A stretch of DNA of 64,000 nucleotides from Mycobacterium sp. ITM-2016-00317. GTDB lineage: Bacteria; Actinomycetota; Actinomycetes; Mycobacteriales; Mycobacteriaceae. Positions 29,964-38,213 of this stretch are shown here, piece after piece. The stretch spans positions 806,001-870,000 of the forward strand of contig NZ_CP134399.1 of NCBI RefSeq assembly GCF_002968295.1, given 5' to 3'. Position 1 is the first letter of the stretch; the number at the start of each line of letters is the position of its first letter. A model generated the notes under the pieces. The model was not told the DNA's origin. It searched no databases and worked only from the letters and a program-made list of their open reading frames with translations. Position numbers and translations under genes: made by a program.

Positions 29964-29988
29964 ACGGTACCTGCGGCGACGCGTATAA

Positions 29989-30002
29989 CTGACTCAAATC
30001 AG
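29989..30002. promoter_or_regulatory. Possible TetR operator
   Basis: CTGA, six bases, TCAG: a short inverted repeat in an unusually AT-rich piece of the 162-bp gap between the divergent TetR gene and the membrane gene set. Weak evidence; a longer operator may surround it. Confidence 0.3.
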
Positions 30003-30125
30003 AAATAATGCTTCCCTTCCGCTCCGGTGACCGCTAGCGTCCACCCAAGACAACGCCGGGCTTTCGCGGTCGGGCCGAGCGTAGCCGGGCTGAGGTTCGT
30101 CTGACTGTGGTCACTTACGGAGGTA

Positions 30126-30872
30126 ATGGTGCAGATCCTGGAGCAGGTGCAAGACCTGCCGAAGGCGGGCAACATCAAGGCACAGTGGGTCAGCCTGTGG
30201 ACCGGCCCCGTGGTCGGGGTGGTCCTGCTGATCGCGTTCCTGGCCTTCCCCGGGTTCCGCCCGCCGATGTCGCCGCTGTGGTCGGCCGAGCAGGTGGCCG
30301 AGTTCTACGCCGACCACACCGCGTGGATCCGGTTCAGCCAGGTGACGTTCAACCTGTGCGGCATCATGATCCTGCCGTTCTTCATGGTCATCGTCGCGCA
30401 GATGAAACGCATGAAGACCCAGAGTCATGTCTTCGCCTACTGTTACTTGACCGCGGTCGTCAGCGGCGCAACCACTTTCGCGCTGTCGAACATCTTCTTC
30501 CTGGTCGCGGCGTTCCGGCCCACCCGTAGTCCCGAGCTGATCATGGTGCTCAACGACCTGGCATGGATCGTGTTCATCGCGCCGGTCGGCATGGTCCTGA
30601 CCCAGTTCGTGCTGCTCGCCGTCGCGGTCTACTTCGACGGCGGGCCCGATCCCGTCTTCCCGCGCTGGGTGGGCCACTACTCGTTGGCAACCGGGATCGC
30701 GATGGTGCCGGCGGCCGGGGCCGCGGTGATGACGAGCGGGCCGTTGGCCTGGGACGGTCTGCTGTCGTTCTGGTTGCGCAACGGCGCATTCGCGATGTTC
30801 GTCGTCGTGATGTTCTTCGTGCTGCGCCGCGCGGTGCTGGCCCAGGCGCGCGCGGAGGGTGTCACGCAGTGA
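30126..30872 (+). CDS. Integral membrane protein, paralogue 1 of NorEF-like module
   Basis: A 248-residue protein with about six hydrophobic segments. I do not recognise a characterised family. It is clearly paralogous to the next gene product: corresponding blocks are VFAYCYLTAVVSGA / VFAYGYLGGMGVGA, RSPELIMVLNDLAWIVF / RDPEVVGMLYDLGMLSY, PVFPRWVGHYSL / EIFPKWFAYVSV and GPLAWDGLLSFWL / GPFAWNGSVAFWL. ATG 30126 has GGAGG at 30119-30123. It begins a four-gene set divergent from a TetR gene. Confidence 0.75.
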   Translation: MVQILEQVQDLPKAGNIKAQWVSLWTGPVVGVVLLIAFLAFPGFRPPMSPLWSAEQVAEFYADHTAWIRFSQVTFNLCGIMILPFFMVIVAQMKRMKTQSHVFAYCYLTAVVSGATTFALSNIFFLVAAFRPTRSPELIMVLNDLAWIVFIAPVGMVLTQFVLLAVAVYFDGGPDPVFPRWVGHYSLATGIAMVPAAGAAVMTSGPLAWDGLLSFWLRNGAFAMFVVVMFFVLRRAVLAQARAEGVTQ

Positions 30873-31612
30873 GCCTGCTGGCGCCGACGCGCACCACCGG
30901 GGACGCCACACCCGGAGGCAAACCCGATGTGCGACTGGTGTGCTGGTTCTTCCCGGCCTGGTATGCGGTCTTCGGCGTCATCATCTGCGTGCTGGCCCGG
31001 GTCACCCCGCCGCCGCGCCCCGACGTCACCGACGCCGGCAAGGTCGCGTTCTTCGTCGACAACGGGCTGACGATCCAGATCGGGTTCACCCTGCTGCTGG
31101 TGTTGCTCGGCGGCGCCGCGGTGACCAACGGCCTTGTCGCGTACCACATGATGCGGATGTCGGTCGGCAAGGTGTTCGCCTACGGCTACCTCGGCGGCAT
31201 GGGGGTGGGCGCGCTGCCGGGCTTCCTGCTGGTCGCGGTGTGCTTCCTGACGGCCACGCTACGCGCCGACCGCGATCCCGAGGTGGTCGGCATGCTCTAC
31301 GACCTCGGCATGCTGTCCTACAACGGATCGCTGGGCTGCTTCTCGGTGGCCTACCTGGTGTTCGCGATCGCGATCCTGTACGACAAGAACGAGATCTTCC
31401 CGAAATGGTTTGCCTACGTGAGTGTCTGGCAGATCGTCACGGAGGTCATCGCGACGCAGATGTTCCTGACCGACTCGGGGCCGTTCGCCTGGAACGGTTC
31501 GGTGGCGTTCTGGTTGGCGGTCGTGGTGTTCAGCGTCTGGCTCGGCGCGCTGATCGTGCTGCTGCGCAAGGCCACCGCGAGCGAACCCGTCGATTCGCCG
31601 GGACTGGACTGA
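30869..31612 (+). CDS. Integral membrane protein, paralogue 2 of NorEF-like module
   Basis: A 247-residue membrane protein paralogous to the preceding one, with about six transmembrane segments. GTG at 30869 overlaps the upstream stop (GTGA), so the two are translated together and may form a heterodimer. Eight bases separate it from the COX3-like gene. No substrate or cofactor ligand pattern is evident. Confidence 0.75.
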   Translation: MSLLAPTRTTGDATPGGKPDVRLVCWFFPAWYAVFGVIICVLARVTPPPRPDVTDAGKVAFFVDNGLTIQIGFTLLLVLLGGAAVTNGLVAYHMMRMSVGKVFAYGYLGGMGVGALPGFLLVAVCFLTATLRADRDPEVVGMLYDLGMLSYNGSLGCFSVAYLVFAIAILYDKNEIFPKWFAYVSVWQIVTEVIATQMFLTDSGPFAWNGSVAFWLAVVVFSVWLGALIVLLRKATASEPVDSPGLD

Positions 31613-31620
31613 GAACAGCT

Positions 31621-32205
31621 GTGACACAATCAAAATCACTGCCGGCCACGAAGTCCCCAGACGGGCGGCTGCCCGGCGACGTGCACATGTGGGTGATGGT
31701 CCTCGGCGACCTCGTCATCTTCGCCGGCTACTTCGTGGTCTTCATGGTCTACCGCACCATGAACGCCGACGAATTCCTGGCCGCGCAGCAGCATCTGAAC
31801 ATCGACATCGGCGTGCTGAACACCGTGATCCTGCTCTCCAGTTCGTGGTTCATCGCGCGCGGCGTGTTCGCGGCCCGCGGCGGACGACACGACCAGTCCG
31901 TGCGATTCATCTACGGCGCCGGGTTCCTCGGAGTGCTGTTCGTCGTGCTCAAAGGCTACGAGTGGTACAGCAAGATCGCTGCGGGCCACACCAACGCGGA
32001 GATGTTCTTCGCGTTCTATTACGTGCTGACCGGCGTGCACCTGTTGCACGTGGTGATCGGGCTGATCGTGCTCGGGGTGCTGGTGCGGGAACTGCGTAAC
32101 CCGTTCCGTCGCAGGACATCGATGGTCGAGTCCGGCGCGGTGTACTGGCACATGGTCGACCTGCTCTGGGTGATCATCTTCGGCCTGTTCTACGTGATGA
32201 GGTGA
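31621..32205 (+). CDS. Cytochrome c oxidase subunit III-family protein (NorE-like)
   Basis: A 194-residue protein of the haem-copper oxidase subunit III family with five transmembrane segments. GDVHMWVMVLGDLVIFAGYF and the C-terminal YVLTGVHLLHVVIGLIVLG and GAVYWHMVDLLWVIIFGLFY are the family signatures. The short length and neighbours are like NorE, an accessory protein of NO reductases, but no norB/norC gene is in the window. GTG start at 31621. Confidence 0.8.
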   Translation: MTQSKSLPATKSPDGRLPGDVHMWVMVLGDLVIFAGYFVVFMVYRTMNADEFLAAQQHLNIDIGVLNTVILLSSSWFIARGVFAARGGRHDQSVRFIYGAGFLGVLFVVLKGYEWYSKIAAGHTNAEMFFAFYYVLTGVHLLHVVIGLIVLGVLVRELRNPFRRRTSMVESGAVYWHMVDLLWVIIFGLFYVMR

Positions 32206-32207
32206 CC

Positions 32208-32501
32208 ATGACCGACGCCACCGGCACCCGGCACAACGCCACCCGGGTGATCACCTGGACGTGGGCGGTGCTCACCGCGATCACCGTCGGATCGTGGTGG
32301 CTGGCACCGGCCCATTTCGCCGGCACCGTGCACGCGAGCACGGCGATCACCGCGCTGGTCCTCGTGCTGACGTTCGTCAAGGTGCGGCTGATCCTGTGGA
32401 ACTTCATGGAGGTGCGCACCGGCCCGCGCTGGCTCAAGACGTCCGCCGACGTGTGGCTGGGGACGCTGTTTGTCACGGTTTTCGCGCTCTACCTGGTCTG
32501 A
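32208..32501 (+). CDS. Cytochrome c oxidase subunit IV-like protein (NorF-like)
   Basis: A 97-residue protein with three hydrophobic helices: the first at TWAVLTAITVGSWWLAP, the second at ITALVLVLTFVKVRLILWNF and the third at the C-terminus. The segment VKVRLILWNFMEVRTGPRW is typical of the prokaryotic COX4/NorF family. ATG at 32208 is used; GTG 32202 would overlap the COX3-like stop. It closes the four-gene membrane set. Confidence 0.75.
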   Translation: MTDATGTRHNATRVITWTWAVLTAITVGSWWLAPAHFAGTVHASTAITALVLVLTFVKVRLILWNFMEVRTGPRWLKTSADVWLGTLFVTVFALYLV

Positions 32502-32527
32502 CACCGGTCGCGGGTAAGTTCGGCGGT

Positions 32528-33370
32528 GTGAATCCCGACGGCAGGACCGGCAAGATCGACGCCAGCGCACTGGCCGGAGTGTCGGAGACGGCGCTGCTGA
32601 CCCTGAACGGCCGGGCCTATCAGGCGGGGCACCCGCAGGCCATCATCGACGACCCGATGGCGATCAAGCTGGCCGACGCGATCGACTTCGATTTCGACAA
32701 GTTCGGCCGCCGCAAAGGCCAGGAGATGGCGCTGCGGTCGCTGGCGTTCGACCGGGCCGCCACCAGGTACCTGACCGCGCATCCGGAGGCCACCGTCGTC
32801 GCGCTGGCCGAAGGCCTGCAGACCAGCTTCTGGCGCCTCGACGCCGCGATCCCCAATGCCAAGTTCCGGTGGCTGAGCGTGGATCTGCCGCCGATCATCG
32901 AGCTGCGCAAGCGGTTGCTGCCCGCGTCGCCGCGCATCACCACCCTCGCCCAGTCGGCACTGGACTACAGCTGGATGGACGCGGTCGACACCAGCCACGG
33001 CGTGTTCATCACCGCCGAGGGCCTGCTGATGTACCTGCAGCCCGACGAGTCGATGGATCTCATCCGAGCGTGCGCGCGCCGATTCCCCGGTGGCCAGATG
33101 ATCTTCGACCTGCCGCCGGTGCTGGTGAAGAAGTTCGCGCCGAAGGGGGTGCGCTCGTCGTCGCGCTACCGCGTGCCGCCGATGCCGTTCAGCCTGTCGG
33201 CGGGCGAACTGGCCGATCTCGCGCGCACGGTGCCGGGCATCCGCGCGGTGCACGACCTGCCGATGCCCCAGGGCCGCGGCTTCGTGTTCGAGCGGCTGTT
33301 CCCCGCGTTCTGGCAGCTCAAGCTCACCAAGAACTTCCGCGGGGCCTACACGCTGCTCGAGTTCGGCTGA
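32528..33370 (+). CDS. Class I SAM-dependent methyltransferase (LCMT/TcmP family)
   Basis: A 280-residue methyltransferase of the leucine-carboxyl-methyltransferase/TcmP-like group found in many copies in mycobacteria. ATVVALAEGLQTSFWRLD corresponds to the SAM-binding motif I, WLSVDLPPIIELRK to motif II and VFITAEGLLMYLQPDE to the characteristic post-motif. GTG at 32528 gives a normal N-terminus. It follows the membrane set by 26 bp on the same strand and could be co-transcribed. The methyl acceptor is unknown. Confidence 0.82.
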   Translation: MNPDGRTGKIDASALAGVSETALLTLNGRAYQAGHPQAIIDDPMAIKLADAIDFDFDKFGRRKGQEMALRSLAFDRAATRYLTAHPEATVVALAEGLQTSFWRLDAAIPNAKFRWLSVDLPPIIELRKRLLPASPRITTLAQSALDYSWMDAVDTSHGVFITAEGLLMYLQPDESMDLIRACARRFPGGQMIFDLPPVLVKKFAPKGVRSSSRYRVPPMPFSLSAGELADLARTVPGIRAVHDLPMPQGRGFVFERLFPAFWQLKLTKNFRGAYTLLEFG

Positions 33371-33391
33371 GACCGCCGACGTTGACCGACG

Positions 33392-33577
33392 CTAGGACGA
33401 CGACTCGCGCATCGTGATGCCGACGCCGATCCCGGCCGCGATCGCTGCGGCGACGTACACCGACGCCGCCACCCACGTCACCGTGATCAACGTGGCCGCC
33501 CCGCAGGACAGCAGCGCGGCGCCCGACAGCGCCGCCCCGTAGAACGGGGTGCGCGCGGAGGACAGACGACGGCTCAT
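33392..33577 (-). CDS. Small membrane protein
   Basis: A 61-residue protein with two hydrophobic helices (GAALSGAALLSCGAATLITV and an Ala/Ile/Val-rich second one) and a polar C-terminus. ATG at 33577 lies eight bases after the stop of the upstream SDR gene on the same strand, which supports translation as its partner. No family recognised. Confidence 0.55.
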   Translation of the reverse strand: MSRRLSSARTPFYGAALSGAALLSCGAATLITVTWVAASVYVAAAIAAGIGVGITMRESSS

Positions 33578-33585
33578 CGCCGCCC

Positions 33586-34410
33586 TCAGCCCTGGGCTTC
33601 GATCGACACCGGCTGCCACTGCTCCCAGGTGGCGAGCCGATTCTCGTAGTCGGCTTTGGCCAGCTGCAGAGGGGCCTTGCCGAAGAACACCCGCAGCGGC
33701 GGCGGCGACGCGTCGACGACCTTCAGGATCGCGGAGGCGGACGCGTGCGGGTCGCCGGGCTCGGCGGTGCGGGAGGCGCGCTGTTCCTGCGCCCTGCGGT
33801 GGACTTCGGCGTAGTCGGGCAGTTCGGCGGCGTGTTTGGCCGACGAACCCGCCCAGTCGGTGTCGAAACCGCCCGGTTCGATGAGGGTCACGTACACGCC
33901 GAAATCGGCGACCTCCTGGGCCAGCGACTGGGAGAAGCCTTCCAGCGCCCACTTCGACGCGTGATAGATCCCGACGTTCGGGAACGCGGTGATGCCGCCG
34001 ATGGAGGACACCTGGATGAGGTGGCCGCTGCGTTGGGCCCGCAGATAGGGCAGCGCGGCCTGGGTGATCCACAGCGCGCCGAAGACGTTGGTCTCGAACT
34101 GGTCGCGCGCCTCCTGCTCGGACAGTTCCTCGATGAAGCCGAACTGGCCGTAGCCGGCGTTGTTGACGACGATGTCGAGGCGGCCGAAGTGGTCGTGGGC
34201 CTGCCGGACGGCGGCGAAGTCCGCGTCGCGGTCGGTGACGTCGAGTTGCAGCGGCAGCAGCGCGTCCCCGTATTTGGTGGTGAGGTCGGCGAGGGTGGAC
34301 AGGTCCCGGGCGGTGGCCGCCACCTTGTCGCCGCGTTCGAGCGCAGCGATGGCCCATTCCCGGCCGAAGCCGCGGGAGGTGCCGGTGATGAACCAGACTT
34401 TCTCGGTCAT
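33586..34410 (-). CDS. Short-chain dehydrogenase/reductase (classical SDR)
   Basis: A 274-residue NAD(P)-dependent oxidoreductase with the Rossmann cofactor motif [12 protein letters not shown] (residues about 8-19), NNAGYG, the catalytic Ser in [10 protein letters not shown] and [15 protein letters not shown] with the catalytic Tyr and Lys. Arg after the Gly-rich start suggests NADP preference. ATG at 34410 starts five residues before the cofactor motif, as usual. Substrate unknown. Confidence 0.88.
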   Translation of the reverse strand: MTEKVWFITGTSRGFGREWAIAALERGDKVAATARDLSTLADLTTKYGDALLPLQLDVTDRDADFAAVRQAHDHFGRLDIVVNNAGYGQFGFIEELSEQEARDQFETNVFGALWITQAALPYLRAQRSGHLIQVSSIGGITAFPNVGIYHASKWALEGFSQSLAQEVADFGVYVTLIEPGGFDTDWAGSSAKHAAELPDYAEVHRRAQEQRASRTAEPGDPHASASAILKVVDASPPPLRVFFGKAPLQLAKADYENRLATWEQWQPVSIEAQG

Positions 34411-34502
34411 GCCGTGATCAATGCCCTCTCGGGGGCAAAGCATTCCCTTGGGCGGCGAGCGCACAGGTCATTGCCAGCGGCCTGCCTGATACGTTCGGCT
34501 GC

Positions 34503-35189
34503 GTGAACCGCGCGTCGCTGGAGAAGAATCCCCATGAGGTGGCGTCGATGTTCGACGGGGTCGCGCGCCGGTACGACCTGACCAACACGGTGCTCTCGCT
34601 GGGCCAGGACCGGTTCTGGCGGCGGGCCACCCGGGATGCGTTGCGGCTGGGCAGGTCGGACAAGGTGCTGGACCTGGCCGCCGGGACGGCGGTGTCCACC
34701 GTCGAGCTGGCCACCTCGGGTGCGTGGTGTGTGGCCGCCGACTTCTCGGTCGGCATGCTGGCCGCGGGGGCCTCGCGCGACGTGCCGAAGGTGGCCGGGG
34801 ACGCGACGCGGCTGCCGTTCGCCGACGCGGTGTTCGACGCGGTGACGATCAGCTTCGGCCTGCGCAACGTGGTCGACCACTCGGCGGGCCTGCGGGAGAT
34901 GGCGCGGGTGACCCGCCCCGGCGGGCGGCTGGTGGTGTGCGAGTTCTCCACGCCGACGAACCCGATCTTCTCGACCGTGTACAAGGAGTACCTGATGCGG
35001 GCGCTGCCGGCGATGGCCACGGCGGTGTCGTCCAACCCCGATGCGTACGTGTATCTGGCGGAGTCGATCCGGGCCTGGCCGGATCAGCGCGAGCTCGCCG
35101 AGCGTATCGAGGCGGCCGGCTGGTCGAATGTGCGCTGGCGCAACCTGACCGGCGGGATCGTCGCACTGCACGCCGCCACCAAAGCCTGA
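34503..35189 (+). CDS. menG: Demethylmenaquinone methyltransferase
   Basis: A 228-residue UbiE/MenG-type SAM-dependent methyltransferase carrying out the last methylation of menaquinone synthesis. Signatures: [20 protein letters not shown] at the N-terminus, motif [31 protein letters not shown] and [17 protein letters not shown] start at 34503. It corresponds to Rv0558 (called menH/ubiE there) and keeps the position after mgtA, with about 5 kb of extra genes between the two. Confidence 0.92.
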   Translation: MNRASLEKNPHEVASMFDGVARRYDLTNTVLSLGQDRFWRRATRDALRLGRSDKVLDLAAGTAVSTVELATSGAWCVAADFSVGMLAAGASRDVPKVAGDATRLPFADAVFDAVTISFGLRNVVDHSAGLREMARVTRPGGRLVVCEFSTPTNPIFSTVYKEYLMRALPAMATAVSSNPDAYVYLAESIRAWPDQRELAERIEAAGWSNVRWRNLTGGIVALHAATKA

Positions 35190-35208
35190 CGCCCCCACCC
35201 CCTTCTCC

Positions 35209-35268
35209 CGCGAGCGTGCGCGTCTGCGGGCGACACACCGCGAAAAGCGACGACATCACGCACGCTCG
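35209..35268. repeat. Dispersed inverted-repeat element, copy 1 (CGAGCGTGCG type)
   Basis: CGAGCGTGCG (35211-35220) and CGCACGCTCG (35259-35268) form a perfect 10-bp inverted repeat with a 38-base spacer. The first 32 bases (35209-35240) recur as reverse complement at 36874-36905 with three mismatches. It lies between menG and an esterase gene, where it could act as a terminator or REP-like element. Confidence 0.7.
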
Positions 35269-35318
35269 CCGACGACGAATCGCACCCCCGGTCCGCGCGG
35301 CAGCGTTAGCGTCAAGGC

Positions 35319-36377
35319 ATGCTCCTCGGCCGCCACGCTGATCCCGATTCCACCCTCGGCACCGACCCGCGCTCGGATCCGCGGATGGTCGCGGCCTTCG
35401 CACGCTTCGGCCTCGACGGACGGCTGCCGTCGAGCGGGCTGTCCGTGGATTCGCCGCTTGAGGAGCGCCATGCCTACGCCACCATGAGCGAGCAGGGCAT
35501 GGGTGCGGTGTTCAACGTCCTCGCCGCCGAAGTTCCTGCTCCCGCCGGAGTGACGACCACGACCTCGAAGATCACCGGGGCGGACGGCAACGACATCACC
35601 CTGCACATCAGCCGACCGGCAGACGTCACCGGACCCTTGCCCGGCGTCGTGCATCTGCACGGTGGCGGCATGGCGATCGCCAGCGCGGCCGATCTTGCCT
35701 ACATCCGGCTCCGCGAGCACCTCGCCGCGACCGGTGTGGTGGTGGTCGGCGTCGAATTCCGCAACTCCAGCGGCAGACTGGGGCCGCACCCGTACCCGGC
35801 GGGTCTCAACGACTGCGCGAGTGCGGCACGGTGGGCCAGCAGCCACCGCGCGGAACTCGGCATCAGCCACCTGGTGGTGTCGGGGGAGTCCGGTGGCGGC
35901 AACCTGACACTGACGTTGGCGCACAAGGCGAAACGCGACGGATGGCTCGGCGAGATCTCGGGTTTCTACGCTCAGTGCCCGTTCATCTCGAACCGGTGGC
36001 TGCAGGACTGCGAGGACCTGCCCTCGCTCACCGAGAACGACGGCTATTTCGTCAGCTGTGAGCAGCTGGCGTTGCTCGGGTCCGTGTACGACCCGGACGG
36101 ACGACATGCACAGGACGCGACATGCTGGGCGTCGATGGCGACCGACGAGGAACTCAGAGGCCTGCCGCCGCATGTGATCTCGGTGAACGAACTGGACCCG
36201 CTGCGCGACGAGGGGCTGCAGTACTATCGCCGGTTGCTGCGGGCCGGGGTGCCGGCCGTCGGCCGGGTGGTGGCAGGCACCTGCCACGGGGGCGATCTGC
36301 TGTTCGGTGGCGCGATGCCCGACGTGTTCGCTGCCAGTCTGCGCGATGTCAGCGGTTTCGCCGCATCGCTGGGCTGA
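35319..36377 (+). CDS. Alpha/beta hydrolase, hormone-sensitive-lipase-like esterase
   Basis: A 352-residue esterase of the HSL/Lip family. The oxyanion motif HLHGGGMA (about 110-117), nucleophile elbow GESGGG with the catalytic Ser, the acid in NELDPLRDEG and the His in AGTCHGGDLLF are all present. There is no signal peptide, so it is cytoplasmic. Substrates are likely acyl esters. It stands alone between repeat elements. Confidence 0.82.
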   Translation: MLLGRHADPDSTLGTDPRSDPRMVAAFARFGLDGRLPSSGLSVDSPLEERHAYATMSEQGMGAVFNVLAAEVPAPAGVTTTTSKITGADGNDITLHISRPADVTGPLPGVVHLHGGGMAIASAADLAYIRLREHLAATGVVVVGVEFRNSSGRLGPHPYPAGLNDCASAARWASSHRAELGISHLVVSGESGGGNLTLTLAHKAKRDGWLGEISGFYAQCPFISNRWLQDCEDLPSLTENDGYFVSCEQLALLGSVYDPDGRHAQDATCWASMATDEELRGLPPHVISVNELDPLRDEGLQYYRRLLRAGVPAVGRVVAGTCHGGDLLFGGAMPDVFAASLRDVSGFAASLG

Positions 36378-36415
36378 CCGTCAGCTCAGGGTGTCGATCA
36401 GTTCCCGGTCGGCGG

Positions 36416-36868
36416 TCAGCCGCCCCACAGCTGCGACGACTCGTCCCCGACGCGGTCGTCGTGGATCTCCTGGAAGTTGCGCCCGCCCCGCCCGAAGGTC
36501 GCGACAACTGCTGCCGGGCACCGGGATTCGGCGAACGGCGTGTCGAGCCACGTGCACGGGCGGACGTGGACGAGGTCGACGTCCTCGCCGTCGGGGTCGT
36601 AGAAGTACGGACCATCGATGCGGCCCAGCCAGTACCAACCGTCGCCGTCGCGGGTCCACACGAACGACCCGTCGGCGACGTCGGCGAAACGCCCGACGCG
36701 GCGTGCCAACCTCTCAGGATCGCCGAACCGGCCGAACCCGCACAGCCCCAACGACAGTGCGCGCTCGAACGTCAGCGCAGGATCGATGTCGTCCCGGCGC
36801 GATCGCATCGGTGCGCGATAGACGGACGTCACCGCGGTCGCCCGACGAGCGTGCACAAAGTCAGCCAT
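36416..36868 (-). CDS. Conserved hypothetical protein
   Basis: A 150-residue soluble protein with no signal or membrane segment. Notable are ALSLGLCGFGRFGDPERLAR, SFVWTRDGDGWYWLGRIDGP and a C-terminal CPAAVVATFGRGGRNFQEIH. The Trp/Tyr-rich centre suggests a small beta domain. I do not recognise the family. ATG 36868 is the first internal Met that leaves the repeat element upstream outside the coding region. Confidence 0.6.
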   Translation of the reverse strand: MADFVHARRATAVTSVYRAPMRSRRDDIDPALTFERALSLGLCGFGRFGDPERLARRVGRFADVADGSFVWTRDGDGWYWLGRIDGPYFYDPDGEDVDLVHVRPCTWLDTPFAESRCPAAVVATFGRGGRNFQEIHDDRVGDESSQLWGG

Positions 36869-36873
36869 GAGGA

Positions 36874-36905
36874 CGGCGTGTCGCCTGCAGACCCGCACGC
36901 TCGCG
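36874..36905. repeat. Dispersed repeat element, copy 2 (CGAGCGTGCG type)
   Basis: Thirty-two bases that are the reverse complement of 35209-35240 with three differences. This copy is between the start of the hypothetical gene at 36868 and the stop of menJ at 36918, and lacks the second arm seen in copy 1. Confidence 0.65.
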
Positions 36906-36917
36906 CAACCGGGGGTG

Positions 36918-38192
36918 TCAACTGAACGGCTTACGGGCGTCCATCCGCTGTGACAGCCTGCCCGCGCCGCGCCAGACCCGCGCGACCAGATCCTCATCCT
37001 CGTCGGTGACGAAGTTGCCCATCACCCGGACCGCGATCTTCATCAACGCCGACGACCGCATCGCCGGCGGCCCGGCCGCGGGCAGAAACCGCGGGAACGT
37101 CAGCAGCAGCGCCAGCCGCCGCGCGATCGAGAAACCCTGCGCGTAGTGCTGGTGCAGCAGCGCCGGCCAGGCCGCCGAGTACGGCCCCGAACCGAGCAGC
37201 TCGGCCGCCAGCCGGCCGGTTTCCAGGCCGTAGTCGATGCCCTCGCCGTTGAGCGGGTTCACGCACGCCGCCGCGTCACCGATCAGCATCCAGTTCGGCC
37301 CGGCCACCCCGGACACGGCGCCACCCATCGGCAGCAGCGCCGACAGCCCGGCCCGCGGGTCGCCCTCGAAGCCCCACTCGTCGCGGCGCAACCCTGTGTA
37401 GTAGTTCATCAGCGGCCGCAGCCCGGCGTCTGCTGGCCGCTTCGAGGTAGCCAGCGCGCCGACGCCGATGTTCACCTCGCCGTTGCCGAGCGGGAAGATC
37501 CACCCGTACCCGGGCAGCACCTCACCGGCGGGCGAGCGCAGCTCCAGATGCGAGGTGATCCACGGCTCGTCACTGCGCGCGGTGGCGATGTATCCGCGGA
37601 TGGCCACGCCGTAGACCGTCTCCTTGTGCCACTCGCGGCCCAGCGCGCGCCCGAGCGTGGAGCGCGCCCCGTCGGCGACGATCAGGTCCGCGCAGCGCAC
37701 CACCTCGCCGGAATCGAGCACCACGCCGGTGACCCGGCCCGCGGAGTCCTTCTCCACCGAGACGGCCTTGACGCCGAGTTTCATCTTCGCGCCCTCGTCG
37801 ACGGCGACCAGCCGGATCCGCTCGTCGAGTTCGGTGCGCGGCACCGCGCTGCTGAACGGCGGGAACGACGGGCCGGGCCAGGGCACCTCGACGTCGGCGC
37901 CGAAGCCGGACATCCGCAGCCCGCGGTGCGCGATCCGCCCGTCCAGCCACGACTGCAGCCCCAAGCGGCGCAGCTCGGCAATGGCACGCGGGGTCAGCCC
38001 GTCACCGCATGCCTTGTCCCGAGGGAACTGTGCGGAGTCGATCACCAGCACGTCCCGGCCCGCGCGGGCGGCCCAGGCCGCCGCCGACGAGCCCGCCGGC
38101 CCCGCTCCGACCACCACGACATCGGCGCTCGAGGATCCTCGCATCATCCCCTGCGCTTCGGGCGTGGGCCCACCGTCCTCCGCCGAGTCCAT
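36918..38192 (-). CDS. menJ: Menaquinone reductase MenJ (geranylgeranyl-reductase family)
   Basis: A 424-residue FAD-dependent enzyme that saturates one isoprene unit of menaquinone, giving MK-9(H2) in mycobacteria. The FAD motif VVVGAGPAGSSAA is near residue 25, FPRDKACGDGLTPRA is the family's second signature, and GDAAACVNPLNGEGIDYGLE the third. It corresponds to Rv0561c. The ATG at 38192 gives about 15 residues more than the M. tuberculosis protein as I remember it; an internal start is possible. Divergent from grcC1, only 21 bp apart. Confidence 0.92.
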   Translation of the reverse strand: MDSAEDGGPTPEAQGMMRGSSSADVVVVGAGPAGSSAAAWAARAGRDVLVIDSAQFPRDKACGDGLTPRAIAELRRLGLQSWLDGRIAHRGLRMSGFGADVEVPWPGPSFPPFSSAVPRTELDERIRLVAVDEGAKMKLGVKAVSVEKDSAGRVTGVVLDSGEVVRCADLIVADGARSTLGRALGREWHKETVYGVAIRGYIATARSDEPWITSHLELRSPAGEVLPGYGWIFPLGNGEVNIGVGALATSKRPADAGLRPLMNYYTGLRRDEWGFEGDPRAGLSALLPMGGAVSGVAGPNWMLIGDAAACVNPLNGEGIDYGLETGRLAAELLGSGPYSAAWPALLHQHYAQGFSIARRLALLLTFPRFLPAAGPPAMRSSALMKIAVRVMGNFVTDEDEDLVARVWRGAGRLSQRMDARKPFS

Positions 38193-38213
38193 AGCTCCCA
38201 GTATGTTGGCTGT

